A stretch of DNA of 64,000 nucleotides from Hymenobacter aerilatus (GCF_022921095.1 NZ_CP095053.1:4010501-4074500), one strand, 5' to 3'. Shown: positions 8,964-19,642, counted from the stretch's first letter. The notes: generated by a model not told the origin, from the sequence alone. Numbers and translations are program-made.

Positions 8964-11699
8964 TTATAGTAAGGACCGACTGCGTGCAGCCATCAACTCC
9001 TGCAATTCGTGGTTGAAATCAGTGGCACGGTTCAGATCTTCCAGACTCAGGTGCAAGCGGTACTTCCAGAAGTGCTGTGGGTTGGCCGGCACGTTGATTT
9101 GCTCGTCTTGCGGGTTCTCACGACGCAGTTCAGAGCTAAGGGCCAGCAAATCCTGGAGTGGGAAAATAGCCCACATGGCGGGCGAGTGTAGGTGTTGCGC
9201 CACAATTTCGCGGGCTACCCATGGCTCGCAGTAGTACGGCGCCTGCTCGCCCCAATGGCCCAGCGTGTTCTCGAAGAAGTGCTGGGTTTTCTGGCGGTCT
9301 TCTTCCCACCAGCCGCGTAACGTACTCATGTCGTGCGAGCCGGGGCTGACCACGGAGAGGTAGGGCGCCGCATCGGGGTGGCCGAACTCCACCTTGGGGT
9401 CGGAGGGCATACGCTGGATGTTGAGGCCCAGGATACCGAGCTGCTTCATCACGCCGGGCACTGAGGCGGGCACCATACCCAGGTCTTCGCCGCAAATCAG
9501 CATGTTGGTGGCGTAGCGCACGGGTGGCAGCTTGATGAGACCTTGCTCGCGCCAGAACTCCTCGTTGCGGCCGTAGAAGAAGTCGATGTAGATGTCGTCG
9601 TACAAGCGACGACGAGCTTCGTCGCCGTCCAGCTCGCGGAAGGAGTAGGTTTTGTTGAGCGTAATGCGCGGGTGGTAGTAATCGTTGCCGGCGGGCAGGA
9701 ACAGCACCTCGTTCACCAACTGGTACAGCCCCGTGCGCAGCCACTTGTAGTGGTCGGCGCTGTGCGGCTCTCGGGCAATCTTCTCATCAATATACGCCTC
9801 TATCTGCCGCTGCGAAGCTACGTGCGGCTTCAGCTGAATGGCGCCATAGCCGGCATCGTCCATGTACTCATCAAACACGCTTTGAGCTTGGTCGTGGAAG
9901 ATGTCTTGCAGCATGTGCCAGCGGATGTAGGGCATGCACAGGCGGCCGTAGTCAAACCAACCCAGGCGACGCTCAATCTCGTCGCGGTGCAGGGGTAGGG
10001 CTGGCGCAAAGTGGCCCAACAAGCCCTCTACGGAGTTGCCGGGCATCTCCCAGATGCGGAAGAAGCCCAGGATGTGGTCGATGCGCAGGGCGTCGAAGTA
10101 GCGGGCTAAGTGTCCCATGCGTTGCTTCCACCAAGCGTAGTCGTCCTCGGCCATCCGCTCCCAGTTGTAGGTAGGGAAGCGCCAGTTCTGGCCAGTGGTG
10201 GAGAAATCATCTGGTGGGGCACCGGCCTGGCGGTCCATGTGGTACAGCTCAGGCTGGGTCCAGGCATCCACGGAGTGGCGGTAGATGCCGATGGGTAGGT
10301 CGCCTTTTAGCACCACGCCCCGCTCGCGGCCGTAGTTCACGGCGTCGAGCAATTGCTTATCGAGGTGAAACTGCGTGAAGAAGTGCACGCCAAACTCGTC
10401 GAAGTCGGGCTGGGTTTGGGCCGTGAGGGACTCCAGGTCGTGCGGGGCACGGAACTCCAGAGGCCACTGCTGGAAGTCGGCCGTGCCAAACCGGTCGCGT
10501 AGAGCTGAGAAGGCCGCGTACGGCACTAGCCAGCTGTGCTGCTCCTGCAAAAATGCCTTGAAGGCCGGATCGGCCAAAAACCGCTTCTTTTCTTGTTGGT
10601 AGAGTTTGCGAATAAACGTCCACTTGGCGTTCATCACCGGCTCGTAGTCCACAAAATCCTTCGCGTTCAGTTCCTCGCGCAGGCGGTCCAGCTCGGCACG
10701 GTCGGCGGAGTCTTGCAGCTCGGCCACGGCATCCAGATTCAGGTACTGCGGGTGCAGGGCAAACACCGAAATGGCGGCGTAGGGGTAGCTATCCACCCAG
10801 GTATGAGTAGCGGTGGTGTCGTTGATGGGTAGCACCTGCACCAGCTGCAGATTGGTACGCACGGCCCAGTCTACCAGCAGCTTCAGATCGGGGAACTCCC
10901 CTACCCCCAGCCCCTGCTGGCTGCGCAGGGCAAACACGGGTAGGGCCACGCCGGCCCCGCGCCAGTGGCCACTGGTGTAGCGAAAGTTTTCGTCAGCGCG
11001 CACGCGCAGAGTGTGTTCCTCTTCAGAGGGTGGCAGCACGCGGTCTTCACCGGTTTCCATCTGCACCATGGTTTGGGTGGCCGGGTCCCAGATACCATAC
11101 TTATATAAAGCAATGCGGTCGGGCTGGGCCAGGGTCACATCGGCGTGCCAGGTAGGGTAGTCGGCATCTGATAGCACCAAGGCCTGCTTGGCATCCCAGG
11201 CGCCCAAGGCCGCATCAGAGCCCAGCACGCACACCTGGCACCCCGAGGGTACGCGTGGCGCCGCCAGCTGGAAGCGTACTGCGTTGCTGCTGGTTACACC
11301 CGCTGTGGCGGCCTCGGCCGGCGCGGGGGTAGGGCGGCGCATCAGCGCCTCCGTAAAAGCAGCCGTAAACAGCTCATTTTCGGGCTCGGCGGGTGCCCGC
11401 CAGAAGTCGTGTAGCAAGATGCGCTGGTACTGCCCCGACTGATAGTCGATGGTGCGGTTGGGCCCCCACTCCCACTGCTGGCTCCCGTCCTGCTGATTCA
11501 GCAGCACATACTTATAGGTGACGGTGCCACTGGCGGCATCGGGCAGGGTAATTTCCTGACTCCAAGTGCCCACCGCGGGGTCGAAGTGCAGGCCCAGGGC
11601 CTGGTCGAGGTTCCAGTTGCCCAAGCTGGGCTCGGAGCCGCATACCACCAGGCGTTGCCCCCAAGCGGTGAAGTAGGGAATAGAAAAACGGAGAATCAT
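8964..11699 (-). CDS. malQ: 4-alpha-glucanotransferase (GH77) with two CBM20 domains
   Basis: This 911-residue cytosolic enzyme transfers alpha-1,4-glucan segments in maltodextrin and glycogen metabolism. Two starch-binding CBM20 modules come first (about 1-105 and 140-245; SEPSLGNWN and SDAALGAWD are the typical loops), followed by a GH77 barrel from ~255 to ~890. The catalytic residues are visible: nucleophile D541 in RIDH, acid/base E738 in CGEDLG, and transition-state stabiliser D790 in GSHDMST. The double-CBM20 layout is that of the DPE2-like branch, which is longer than classic MalQ (~500-700 residues). There is no signal peptide. It is divergently transcribed from tamB and has its own terminator, so it appears monocistronic. 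Confidence 0.93.
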   Translation of the reverse strand: MILRFSIPYFTAWGQRLVVCGSEPSLGNWNLDQALGLHFDPAVGTWSQEITLPDAASGTVTYKYVLLNQQDGSQQWEWGPNRTIDYQSGQYQRILLHDFWRAPAEPENELFTAAFTEALMRRPTPAPAEAATAGVTSSNAVRFQLAAPRVPSGCQVCVLGSDAALGAWDAKQALVLSDADYPTWHADVTLAQPDRIALYKYGIWDPATQTMVQMETGEDRVLPPSEEEHTLRVRADENFRYTSGHWRGAGVALPVFALRSQQGLGVGEFPDLKLLVDWAVRTNLQLVQVLPINDTTATHTWVDSYPYAAISVFALHPQYLNLDAVAELQDSADRAELDRLREELNAKDFVDYEPVMNAKWTFIRKLYQQEKKRFLADPAFKAFLQEQHSWLVPYAAFSALRDRFGTADFQQWPLEFRAPHDLESLTAQTQPDFDEFGVHFFTQFHLDKQLLDAVNYGRERGVVLKGDLPIGIYRHSVDAWTQPELYHMDRQAGAPPDDFSTTGQNWRFPTYNWERMAEDDYAWWKQRMGHLARYFDALRIDHILGFFRIWEMPGNSVEGLLGHFAPALPLHRDEIERRLGWFDYGRLCMPYIRWHMLQDIFHDQAQSVFDEYMDDAGYGAIQLKPHVASQRQIEAYIDEKIAREPHSADHYKWLRTGLYQLVNEVLFLPAGNDYYHPRITLNKTYSFRELDGDEARRRLYDDIYIDFFYGRNEEFWREQGLIKLPPVRYATNMLICGEDLGMVPASVPGVMKQLGILGLNIQRMPSDPKVEFGHPDAAPYLSVVSPGSHDMSTLRGWWEEDRQKTQHFFENTLGHWGEQAPYYCEPWVAREIVAQHLHSPAMWAIFPLQDLLALSSELRRENPQDEQINVPANPQHFWKYRLHLSLEDLNRATDFNHELQELMAARSRSLL

Positions 11700-11847
11700 A
11701 CGCAGCGCGTGAGGTAGAGAAGAATGCGAAGTGTAGTAGGGTGTACGGCCAAACCGGGTGCGAAGCTACGATTGATTACCTGTTCGTTTATCGGCAGTGG
11801 CTCTGAGCTTTTCGCCGGGAAGCTGAGCGGCATCAGCTATAGGTCAA

Positions 11848-11880
11848 TTGCCTTTAAGCCAACCTAAGCAGGTAGTTTTG
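11848..11880 (+). promoter_or_regulatory. Bacteroidetes-type promoter for tamB-tamL
   Basis: A TTG at 11848-11850, a 22-bp spacer and TAGTTTTG at 11873-11880 fit the TTG-N(17-23)-TAnnTTTG promoter described for this phylum. The likely transcript start is about 30-40 bp before the TTG codon of tamB. Confidence 0.55.
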
Positions 11881-11920
11881 CGTTGGTTATCTCGATTCAA
11901 TCTCTATTTGCCTATTTCCC

Positions 11921-14900
11921 TTGCCTACGTTCGCCCGTCGTATCCTTTATGGAATCCTTGGTCTATTGGCTTTTATACTGCTCCTTATTATAGGTGTAGT
12001 CGTAGCCTTACAGTTTCCGGGGGTGCAGGATTTTGCTGCCAATAAAGCCGCTTCCTACCTGCAAAATAAGATTGGCACGGAAGTGCGCATCAACAAGTTT
12101 CGTACGGACTTCAAGCACGCCATCAGCCTAGATGGGGTGTATCTGGAAGACCAAAAGGGCGACACCCTGGTATCGGTGGGCCATCTGGGCGTCGACCTGG
12201 ATTTATGGAGCCTCACCAAGTCGCAGATTAATCTTAGCTCATTGGAGCTGAACGACGGCACCGTGCACATCACCCGCACCGAGCCCGACAGCGCGTTCAA
12301 TTTCGACTACATCACGGCGGCTTTTGCCTCAGGCGATACCGCTACTACTACCCCCGCCGATACCACGGGCGGCTTCACGTACAACATCGGCGATGTTCGC
12401 CTCACCAACATCTTCCTGACCTACCAGGACCAGGTAGACGGTATGAATGTGCGCAGTCGGGTAGGCGAGTTGGCCGTGAACATGGACGAGGTAGACGTGG
12501 ACAACTCCATCTACCGCGTCGACAATGCCAGCCTGAGCCGCGCCAGCTTCAATATTCGCAAGACCAAACTAACACCGGATACGCCCTCCGAGCCGCTTAC
12601 CCTCACCTTCGACATGAATAAGGTGGCACTGGATGCCGTGAGCCTGGTGTACCAGGACGACCCCGCGGGGCAGTACATCAACACAAAAATTGGGCAGGCT
12701 GAAGTAACCGCCGACAACATCGACTTGATTAATAGCCGGGTGGCATTGAACTCGTTGGTGCTCAAGAACAGCAGCTTTGCCTACGCCCAAAACCCGGACG
12801 TACCCACCGAGCAACGCACCATCAATCCGGCCGAGGCTGTGCGTGACCTGGACAGCGCTGTGACGCAAGCCACCGGTGACTCGACCAGCTGGGCCGTGAC
12901 GCTGAAAAAGTCCGACATCAGCGGCCTAGATGTGAAGTTTGACAACTTCAACGAGCCTAAGCTCCGGTCGCGCATGCCGGCCATGGACTACAACCATTTG
13001 AGCTTCACGGACCTGGCTCTGAACACCGACAACCTAGTCTACACCGAAAACAGCACCACTGGTCGCATCAACGAGCTGAAAGGCAAGGAGCAAAGTGGTT
13101 TTCAGATCAATCATGCTGAGGCTGACGTGATATTCGATTCGGTGCAGACGCGTTTGGACAACCTTGACCTAGTGACGCCTAACACCCGCATCCGGCGTAC
13201 GCTGGCGATGGGTTACCAGAGCCTAGGCGGCATTGCCGACGACATTGCCAACCTCAAGATTGAGGGCGACCTGCGCGACACCCGCATTGGCTTCCGCGAC
13301 GTTATCTACCTCTACCCCGACATTGCCAGCACCCCACCCTTCACCACCGGCCCCAACCAGTCGGTGCTGATTAGCGGACAGGTGGATGGCCGCGTGGGTG
13401 ACCTGCGCATTCGCAACCTGAACTTTGTGGGCTTCCGCAACACGCAGGTGGTTGCTAGCGGCCGCATCCAGGGCTTGCCCGAAACGGACCGCCGCCTGTA
13501 CACCGATTTTGACGTACAGAAGTTCACGACTACTGATGCCGATATCCGGAGCCTAGTGCCGAAGAGCACTATTCCGGCGGGCTACTCCCTACCCCCCAAT
13601 ATTGCCGTATCGGGCACCTTCAAGGGTAGGCCCACGGCCATGGTGTTTGATACTGATTTAAAGGTACAAACCACCTACGGCAACGCCACAGCTGTGGTGA
13701 ACATGCAACCCGGTCCGGCCGGGCAGGAGCCAGTTGCGGCCCGCTTCAACGTACAAAACTTCAACGTAGGTAAGGTATTGCGCGACCCCACCATTGGTAG
13801 CGTTACGGCAAACGGCCGCTTCAACGGCCGCGGCCTCGACCCTGCCACCATGCGTGGCAAACTGATAGCCAACGTGCAGCGCGCCGGCTACCAGGGCTAC
13901 GTCTACCAGGATATCAACGCCACCGTCGATATCGACCGCAACAAATACGACATTACGGCCCGCAGTGAGCGGGACGCCAACTTGGCCTTCAACCTGGATG
14001 CCGTGGTGAACCTGCGCAATGCCAATGTGCCAGCCTACTCGGTAGATGCCAACATTCAGGGCGCCAACCTGACCAAGCTGGGCTTCTATACTGGCGGCGA
14101 CCTGCGGGTGCAAGGCAACCTGCGCGCCAACCTTACGGGGGCCGATGCCAACACCATCAATGGTACCTTCTCGGGCAGCAAACTGGCTATCGTGCGCGAC
14201 AATCAGCCCATTGTGATTGATACATTGAGCGGCAGTCTGGTGCAGCAGCCGGGCCGCACGGAGCTGGCGTTCAACTCTAATCTGGCGTCAGCCAACCTAG
14301 CCGGCAACACGCCGCTGGGTGACGTGGCCACGGTGCTCCAGGAGCACATTGACCGGTATTTCGACCTGCCGGGCGTGCGCTATCGGGCAGGTGGCCCCAA
14401 CCGGGAATTTACGTTTGATGTGAGCCTGCTCGACCCGCGCATTGTGACGGCTATGGTGCCTGATCTGAAGCAGCTTTCACCCTTCAAACTGACGGGCGGG
14501 TTCAACAGCGAAACAGCCAACCTGTCGATGAATGCTAGCATTCCGGTGATTGAATACACAGGCTACCGCCTGGACTCGCTGCGCCTGAACGTGTCGTCGG
14601 ACCCGCAGAAGCTGGACTATGCCGTACGCCTCAACCAAATAGCGCAGGACACTACCTTGCGCCTACCCAACCCTACCCTCAAGGGTAGCATAGCTGACAA
14701 CAAGGTAGGCACCCACCTGCGCATTGCCGAACGCGACAGTGCCACCAAGCTGGATCTGGCCGGCATCCTACAAGTGCTCGAAGAGGGCGACGCCTACTCC
14801 TTTAGTTTCGACCCCAAGCTGGTGCTGAACAATCAGCAGTGGACCGTGGCGCCCAACAACTCCATTGCCTACAATTTGAACAGCGGTGCTATTCGGGCCG

Positions 14901-17107
14901 AAAATGTGAACCTAAGCCAGGGCAACCAGCTGATTGCCCTGCAAACCCTACCCGGCGCCGACTACCCTCTGCAAGCCCGTCTCCAAAACCTCGACCTGAA
15001 CATGCTAGCGACGGCCGGCGGCTTGCAGGACTCTTTGGTGGGCGGCCTGCTGAACGGCGAAGCCGTGGTGAAAGCCATCGGTCAGCCCACGATGGCCTTC
15101 ACGGCAGATGCCAACCTTAGCCAGCTGGCCTACAATAAATCGGTGATTGGGGACGTGTCGCTGAAAGCCACCAACCCTACCGCCGACCGCTACGAAGTGG
15201 ATGCACGCCTGACGGGTGGTCCCAACAACAACGACGTGCGCGCCACCGGCGCCTACCTCGCCAGCGGCGCGCTGGACATTAACGTGAACGTAAACCGCCT
15301 GAACCTAGCTACCGCTGAGCCCTTTGCAGCCGGCGAAATCAGGGATATGAGCGGCTACCTCACAGGCCAAATGAGCATCAAGGGCACTACCGATGCGCCG
15401 CAGATTCGGGGTAGCCTGAACACCAACGATGCGGGCTTCCGCATCACCCAGCTTGGCTCGCCCTTCACCCTACCCAACGAAAGCCTGGTGTTTGACGACC
15501 GGGGTATTCGTTTCGACAACTTCACCATTCTGGACTCGCTGCGCAACACGGCTGTGGTGAATGGCTACGTGCTCACGCAAAACTACATCGACGACTACCG
15601 CTTCCAGCTGCGGGCCGTAACCGACAAGTTTATTGCGGTGCAAAGCAATGCCAAAGACAATGAGCTGTACTACGGCAAGCTGGTAGTAGACTCCGATACG
15701 CGCATCACCGGCGACCTGAACCTACCCCGCGTGCGGACGACAGCCACGGTTATCGAACCATCGGCCCTGACGGTGGTAGTGCCCAACGACGAGGCCGACA
15801 AAGTAGAAAGCGAAGGCATTGTAGAATTCATCGACAGAAGCGCCCCGCTGGATACCATGCTGGCGCGACAGGTGAAAGTCGATTCGGTGAAGACAGCCTC
15901 GGGTTTTGATATTGCCGCTACCATCACCATCACCGACGAAACGCCCTTCACGCTGATTATTGACCCTATTTCGGGCGACAACCTGCGGGTACGGGCCTCG
16001 GGCACGCTGAACACGGCCATTGACCCTGCGGGCACCATCACGCTGAGTGGGGGCTTAGCTGTGAAAGAGGGACAATACCACATGTCGCTTTACGACTTGG
16101 TGGAGCGCGACTTTGAAATTGCGGAGGGTAGCACCATCACCTGGAGCGGCGACCCGTACAACGCCCAGCTTGGCATTTCGGCCATCTACAACATCCGGGC
16201 TGCACCGGCTGAGCTGCTGTCCTCGCAGGGTAGCAACGACGAAAATCTGAAGAATTTGGCTCGCAACACCCTACCCTTCCAAGTGTTCCTGAACGTGAGA
16301 GGTGAGATGCTAAAGCCTGCTATCGACTTCAACATTGAGCTGCCAGAGGATGCCCGTGGAGCAGACCAGCTGCGGACGCCCATCGAGAACCGTCTGGCTC
16401 AATTGCGTCAACCCAGCAGCACAAGCGAGCTAAACAAGCAGGTGTTCTCGTTGCTGGTGCTAGGTCGCTTTATGGCCGATGACCCGTTCCAATCGTCGGG
16501 CGGCAGCATTGTGGAAGATCAGTTGCGCGGTTCGGCTAGCCAGGTACTCACCCAGCAACTCAACAACCTAACGGGCAGCTACCTCTCCAACCTGGGCGTA
16601 GAGCTTGGGGTGAACTCGCAGTCGCAGTTCAACGAAAATGGCACCCAAGGCAGCCGCACCGACCTCAACGTGGCCGTGCGTCGCCAGCTGCTCAACAACC
16701 GCCTGACGGTGCGCTTGGGTACCGATGTACCGCTGGCGGGTGGCAACCAGGCCTCGCAGGGCCAGCAAAACGTGAGTGCCTTTGCCGGCGACGTGAGCGT
16801 GGAATACAACATCCTCGCCAATGGGCGCCTGCGTCTACGCGCCTACCGCAACAACGCCTATGGCGACATTGACGGGCAATATGTGCGCAATGGTGCCTCG
16901 CTGATTTTCCAGCGCGACTACCAAAACCTGGCTGACCTGTTTAAGGGCATCGACAAGGATGTGAAAGCCGAAAGCAAGCAGCGCCGCCGTCAGGACAAGG
17001 AAAACAAGAAAATGGAGCAGGACTCTACCCGTCGGACCGTGGCGCCCCAGCGCCGCGACTCCACGCGTACCGTGGCGCGCCGCGACTCGGCCGCCCGTGC
17101 GCGGTAG
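11921..17107 (+). CDS. tamB: TamB-like translocation/assembly module protein (DUF490)
   Basis: The protein has 1728 residues. It has one N-terminal membrane anchor (about 10-32, ILYGILGLLAFILLLIIGVV), then a very long periplasmic series of AsmA/TamB-like beta repeats. The C-terminal portion, roughly 1250-1650, corresponds to the DUF490/TamB domain (for example SGGLAVKEGQYHMSLYDL). A basic tail ending DSTRRTVAPQRRDSTRTVAR completes it. TamB proteins span the periplasm as a hydrophobic groove and work with an Omp85 partner. That partner, TamL, follows 54 bp downstream, so the two genes form an operon. The start is a TTG codon. The frame is closed by a TAG at 11873-11875, no ATG or GTG lies between, and the next ATG is far inside the conserved part. 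Confidence 0.9.
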   Translation: MPTFARRILYGILGLLAFILLLIIGVVVALQFPGVQDFAANKAASYLQNKIGTEVRINKFRTDFKHAISLDGVYLEDQKGDTLVSVGHLGVDLDLWSLTKSQINLSSLELNDGTVHITRTEPDSAFNFDYITAAFASGDTATTTPADTTGGFTYNIGDVRLTNIFLTYQDQVDGMNVRSRVGELAVNMDEVDVDNSIYRVDNASLSRASFNIRKTKLTPDTPSEPLTLTFDMNKVALDAVSLVYQDDPAGQYINTKIGQAEVTADNIDLINSRVALNSLVLKNSSFAYAQNPDVPTEQRTINPAEAVRDLDSAVTQATGDSTSWAVTLKKSDISGLDVKFDNFNEPKLRSRMPAMDYNHLSFTDLALNTDNLVYTENSTTGRINELKGKEQSGFQINHAEADVIFDSVQTRLDNLDLVTPNTRIRRTLAMGYQSLGGIADDIANLKIEGDLRDTRIGFRDVIYLYPDIASTPPFTTGPNQSVLISGQVDGRVGDLRIRNLNFVGFRNTQVVASGRIQGLPETDRRLYTDFDVQKFTTTDADIRSLVPKSTIPAGYSLPPNIAVSGTFKGRPTAMVFDTDLKVQTTYGNATAVVNMQPGPAGQEPVAARFNVQNFNVGKVLRDPTIGSVTANGRFNGRGLDPATMRGKLIANVQRAGYQGYVYQDINATVDIDRNKYDITARSERDANLAFNLDAVVNLRNANVPAYSVDANIQGANLTKLGFYTGGDLRVQGNLRANLTGADANTINGTFSGSKLAIVRDNQPIVIDTLSGSLVQQPGRTELAFNSNLASANLAGNTPLGDVATVLQEHIDRYFDLPGVRYRAGGPNREFTFDVSLLDPRIVTAMVPDLKQLSPFKLTGGFNSETANLSMNASIPVIEYTGYRLDSLRLNVSSDPQKLDYAVRLNQIAQDTTLRLPNPTLKGSIADNKVGTHLRIAERDSATKLDLAGILQVLEEGDAYSFSFDPKLVLNNQQWTVAPNNSIAYNLNSGAIRAENVNLSQGNQLIALQTLPGADYPLQARLQNLDLNMLATAGGLQDSLVGGLLNGEAVVKAIGQPTMAFTADANLSQLAYNKSVIGDVSLKATNPTADRYEVDARLTGGPNNNDVRATGAYLASGALDINVNVNRLNLATAEPFAAGEIRDMSGYLTGQMSIKGTTDAPQIRGSLNTNDAGFRITQLGSPFTLPNESLVFDDRGIRFDNFTILDSLRNTAVVNGYVLTQNYIDDYRFQLRAVTDKFIAVQSNAKDNELYYGKLVVDSDTRITGDLNLPRVRTTATVIEPSALTVVVPNDEADKVESEGIVEFIDRSAPLDTMLARQVKVDSVKTASGFDIAATITITDETPFTLIIDPISGDNLRVRASGTLNTAIDPAGTITLSGGLAVKEGQYHMSLYDLVERDFEIAEGSTITWSGDPYNAQLGISAIYNIRAAPAELLSSQGSNDENLKNLARNTLPFQVFLNVRGEMLKPAIDFNIELPEDARGADQLRTPIENRLAQLRQPSSTSELNKQVFSLLVLGRFMADDPFQSSGGSIVEDQLRGSASQVLTQQLNNLTGSYLSNLGVELGVNSQSQFNENGTQGSRTDLNVAVRRQLLNNRLTVRLGTDVPLAGGNQASQGQQNVSAFAGDVSVEYNILANGRLRLRAYRNNAYGDIDGQYVRNGASLIFQRDYQNLADLFKGIDKDVKAESKQRRRQDKENKKMEQDSTRRTVAPQRRDSTRTVARRDSAARAR

Positions 17108-17161
17108 CTTGGTGGACAGTTTGCCCCTCCCGTTTAGTAGTATTCACCGCATTTTATTTCT

Positions 17162-19585
17162 GTGCTTTTGAGTAATCATTCTCCGCGCTCTAGTCGTTTT
17201 TGGTGGCCGCTCCGCGGGAGTATGGTGGCTTTCGGACTTTTTGTGGCCAGTTGCAGCGGCACCAAATACATTCCCGAAGGTGCCAAGCTCTACACGGGCA
17301 GTACCGTCGAGATGAAGTCGGATAGCAAAATTCCGAACGAAGACGCGCTGCAAACTCAGCTCACCAGCGTTATCACCCCCAAGCCCAACAGCTCTATTCT
17401 GGGGATGCGCCCGAAGCTCTACTTCTGGCACATGGGCGAGGGCAAAACCAAGGGCTTGGGCCACTGGTTGGCCAATAAGTACGGCGAGAAACCGGTGCTG
17501 CTGACCCAGGTAGACACCCAGCGGGTGCAAGACCTGATGGCAAACCGCTTGAACAACAATGGCTATTTCAAGCCCGTTGTGCACAGCAAGGTGAAGGAGA
17601 AAGGGCAGTTGGCTTCGGTAGACTATACTGCTTATGTAGGCAAGCCCTACCTCATCAAGGAGATTCACTTTCCTGAGCGCGAAGACATGCTCGACGCAGC
17701 CATTCGGGCCACGGCACCAGGCACGCTGCTGAAGGTAGGCGACCCCTACAACCTGCAAACCTTCATTAATGAGCGTACCCGCATTGATGCCGCGCTGAAG
17801 AACAACGGCTACTACTACTTCTCGCCCGACTACATTTTGTTTCAGGTAGACAGCACCTTGGACAACCAGGCCAACGTGTACCTGAAGGTGAAGGACACCA
17901 CGCCGCCCAACGCCTCAAAGCCCTATGTTCTGAACCGGGTGAGCCTGAATACCGACTTCAACCTGGCGGATACCACGGACCGCAAACCACCCATTATCTA
18001 CCGGGGCTACCGGTACTACCCCGACGAGGACGTGTTTAAGGCGAAGTCCATTGTCAACACCGTCTTCCTGTACCCCGACAGCGTGTACCGTCGTCGGCGC
18101 TCCGACCAGACGCTAAGCCGCCTAATGAGCTTGGGCACGTTCAAGTACGTAGACATCACGTACCGCCCTACCCGCAACGTACCCGACTCGGCGGGCTACG
18201 GGCACCTGAACTCGCTGGTACGCATGACGCAGGTAGCGAAGAAGTCGCTGCGCGCGGAGGTGCAGATGAATACGTCCAACATCTTTACCGGGCCGGCTTT
18301 CGTGCTGCAATACCGCAACCGTTCGGCACTGCGTGGGGCCGAGCAGCTGCTCATCAATGCCAATGCTTCCTTCGAAACGGGGCAGGGCGCGTTGTCGGGC
18401 GTTACTTCCACGCAGTTTGGGGTAGACGCCCAGCTGCTGGTGCCGCGCCTCATCACACCACCGTTTAATATCCGTCTAGTCAACTCTGATTTTCAGCCGC
18501 GTACCTTCTTCAACGCGGGCTATAAGCGAGTGATACGCACCAAGTATTTCCAGCAGGACGTCTTTAACCTGGGCTACGGCTACACTTGGAAAACTAAAAT
18601 TACCAATGAGCAGCAACTGCAACCTATCGACCTGCAATACAACCGCCTGAGCAACACGCAGGATGTATTCCAGCGGCTTTTGGAAGAGCGGCCGTTTCTG
18701 GAGCAAAGCTTCCGGCAGCAATTTATCCTGGGTAGCAGCTACCTCTACACGTACAACCAGCAAGTGCTCGAAAAGCGGCGCAATCAGTTTTACTTTAGCG
18801 GCGGGATAAACCTCTCGGGCAATCTGGCATCCCTGATTCAGAGTGCCACAGGAGCATCTAAAACCGATCTGCCTGGGGGCCAGCGCGCGTACACCCTGTT
18901 CAACCAGCCCTATTCGCAGTACACGCAGGTGAATCTGGAGTTCCGCAACTACTACCGCGTCGCTTCCAGTGCCACCAGCGGCAACAAGCTGGCTACGCGC
19001 CTACTCATTGGGGTAGGCATGCCCTATGGCAACTCCAATGTACTCCCCTACCTCAAGCAGTACGGTATTGGTGGCCCCAACAGCGTGCGCGCCTTCAACG
19101 CCCGTGGCGTGGGCCCGGGCACTTACCGCACTACTGCTGAAGAAGCTAGTGGCTTCTATGACCAAGTGGGTGATATTAAGCTGGAAGCTAACGTAGAATA
19201 CCGTCAGGATTTGTTCCCGTACGTGAAGGGCGCTGTGTTCGTGGATGCCGGTAACGTGTGGTTGGTCAATGCCGACCCCAGCCGCCCTACCTATGACAGC
19301 AACGGCAACCTGGATGGGCAGAACGGACAGTTTCAGTTCAACTCCTTCCTCAAGCAAATGGCAGTGGGCGCCGGTGTGGGTTTGCGCGTTGATGTCCAGT
19401 TTTTTGTAATTCGCCTGGATGCGGCCTACCCTCTGCGCTACCCCTACAGCAACGTGGATATAAAGCTAGATCCTAATGACCCAAACATAGATCCTAATGA
19501 CCCAGACAGTGCATTTAGGTATCGTAGACAGGAACCGGGTTTCAAAGCCGCTAGGCTGAATATTGCCATTGGGTATCCGTTCTAA
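17162..19585 (+). CDS. tamL: TamL: Omp85-family outer-membrane lipoprotein, partner of TamB
   Basis: An 807-residue BamA/TamA-like protein. The N-terminus carries a lipoprotein signal with lipobox FVASC (Cys31), the feature that separates Bacteroidetes TamL from TamA. POTRA-like sequence occupies about 40-340 and a 16-strand barrel the rest. The barrel includes GIGGPNSVRAFNARGVGPG, the equivalent of the Omp85 VRGF/Y loop motif, and the closing strand AARLNIAIGYPF. It inserts or exports outer-membrane proteins together with TamB. The start given is GTG at 17162; an in-frame ATG at 17222 would also keep the lipobox. Near the C-terminus a short acidic repeat (LDPNDPNIDPNDPDS) sits in an extracellular-loop position. 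Confidence 0.9.
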   Translation: MLLSNHSPRSSRFWWPLRGSMVAFGLFVASCSGTKYIPEGAKLYTGSTVEMKSDSKIPNEDALQTQLTSVITPKPNSSILGMRPKLYFWHMGEGKTKGLGHWLANKYGEKPVLLTQVDTQRVQDLMANRLNNNGYFKPVVHSKVKEKGQLASVDYTAYVGKPYLIKEIHFPEREDMLDAAIRATAPGTLLKVGDPYNLQTFINERTRIDAALKNNGYYYFSPDYILFQVDSTLDNQANVYLKVKDTTPPNASKPYVLNRVSLNTDFNLADTTDRKPPIIYRGYRYYPDEDVFKAKSIVNTVFLYPDSVYRRRRSDQTLSRLMSLGTFKYVDITYRPTRNVPDSAGYGHLNSLVRMTQVAKKSLRAEVQMNTSNIFTGPAFVLQYRNRSALRGAEQLLINANASFETGQGALSGVTSTQFGVDAQLLVPRLITPPFNIRLVNSDFQPRTFFNAGYKRVIRTKYFQQDVFNLGYGYTWKTKITNEQQLQPIDLQYNRLSNTQDVFQRLLEERPFLEQSFRQQFILGSSYLYTYNQQVLEKRRNQFYFSGGINLSGNLASLIQSATGASKTDLPGGQRAYTLFNQPYSQYTQVNLEFRNYYRVASSATSGNKLATRLLIGVGMPYGNSNVLPYLKQYGIGGPNSVRAFNARGVGPGTYRTTAEEASGFYDQVGDIKLEANVEYRQDLFPYVKGAVFVDAGNVWLVNADPSRPTYDSNGNLDGQNGQFQFNSFLKQMAVGAGVGLRVDVQFFVIRLDAAYPLRYPYSNVDIKLDPNDPNIDPNDPDSAFRYRRQEPGFKAARLNIAIGYPF

Positions 19586-19602
19586 GCCTCCTACCCTACA
19601 CA

Positions 19603-19642
19603 ACAAAGAGGCCCGACCGTGAAAACGGTCGGGCCTCTTTGT
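19603..19642 (+). terminator. Terminator of tamB-tamL
   Basis: An 18-bp perfect stem (19603-19620 with 19625-19642) closes a GAAA tetraloop. It has AAAGAGG/CCTCTTT outer pairs and lies 17 bp after the tamL stop. Confidence 0.9.
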
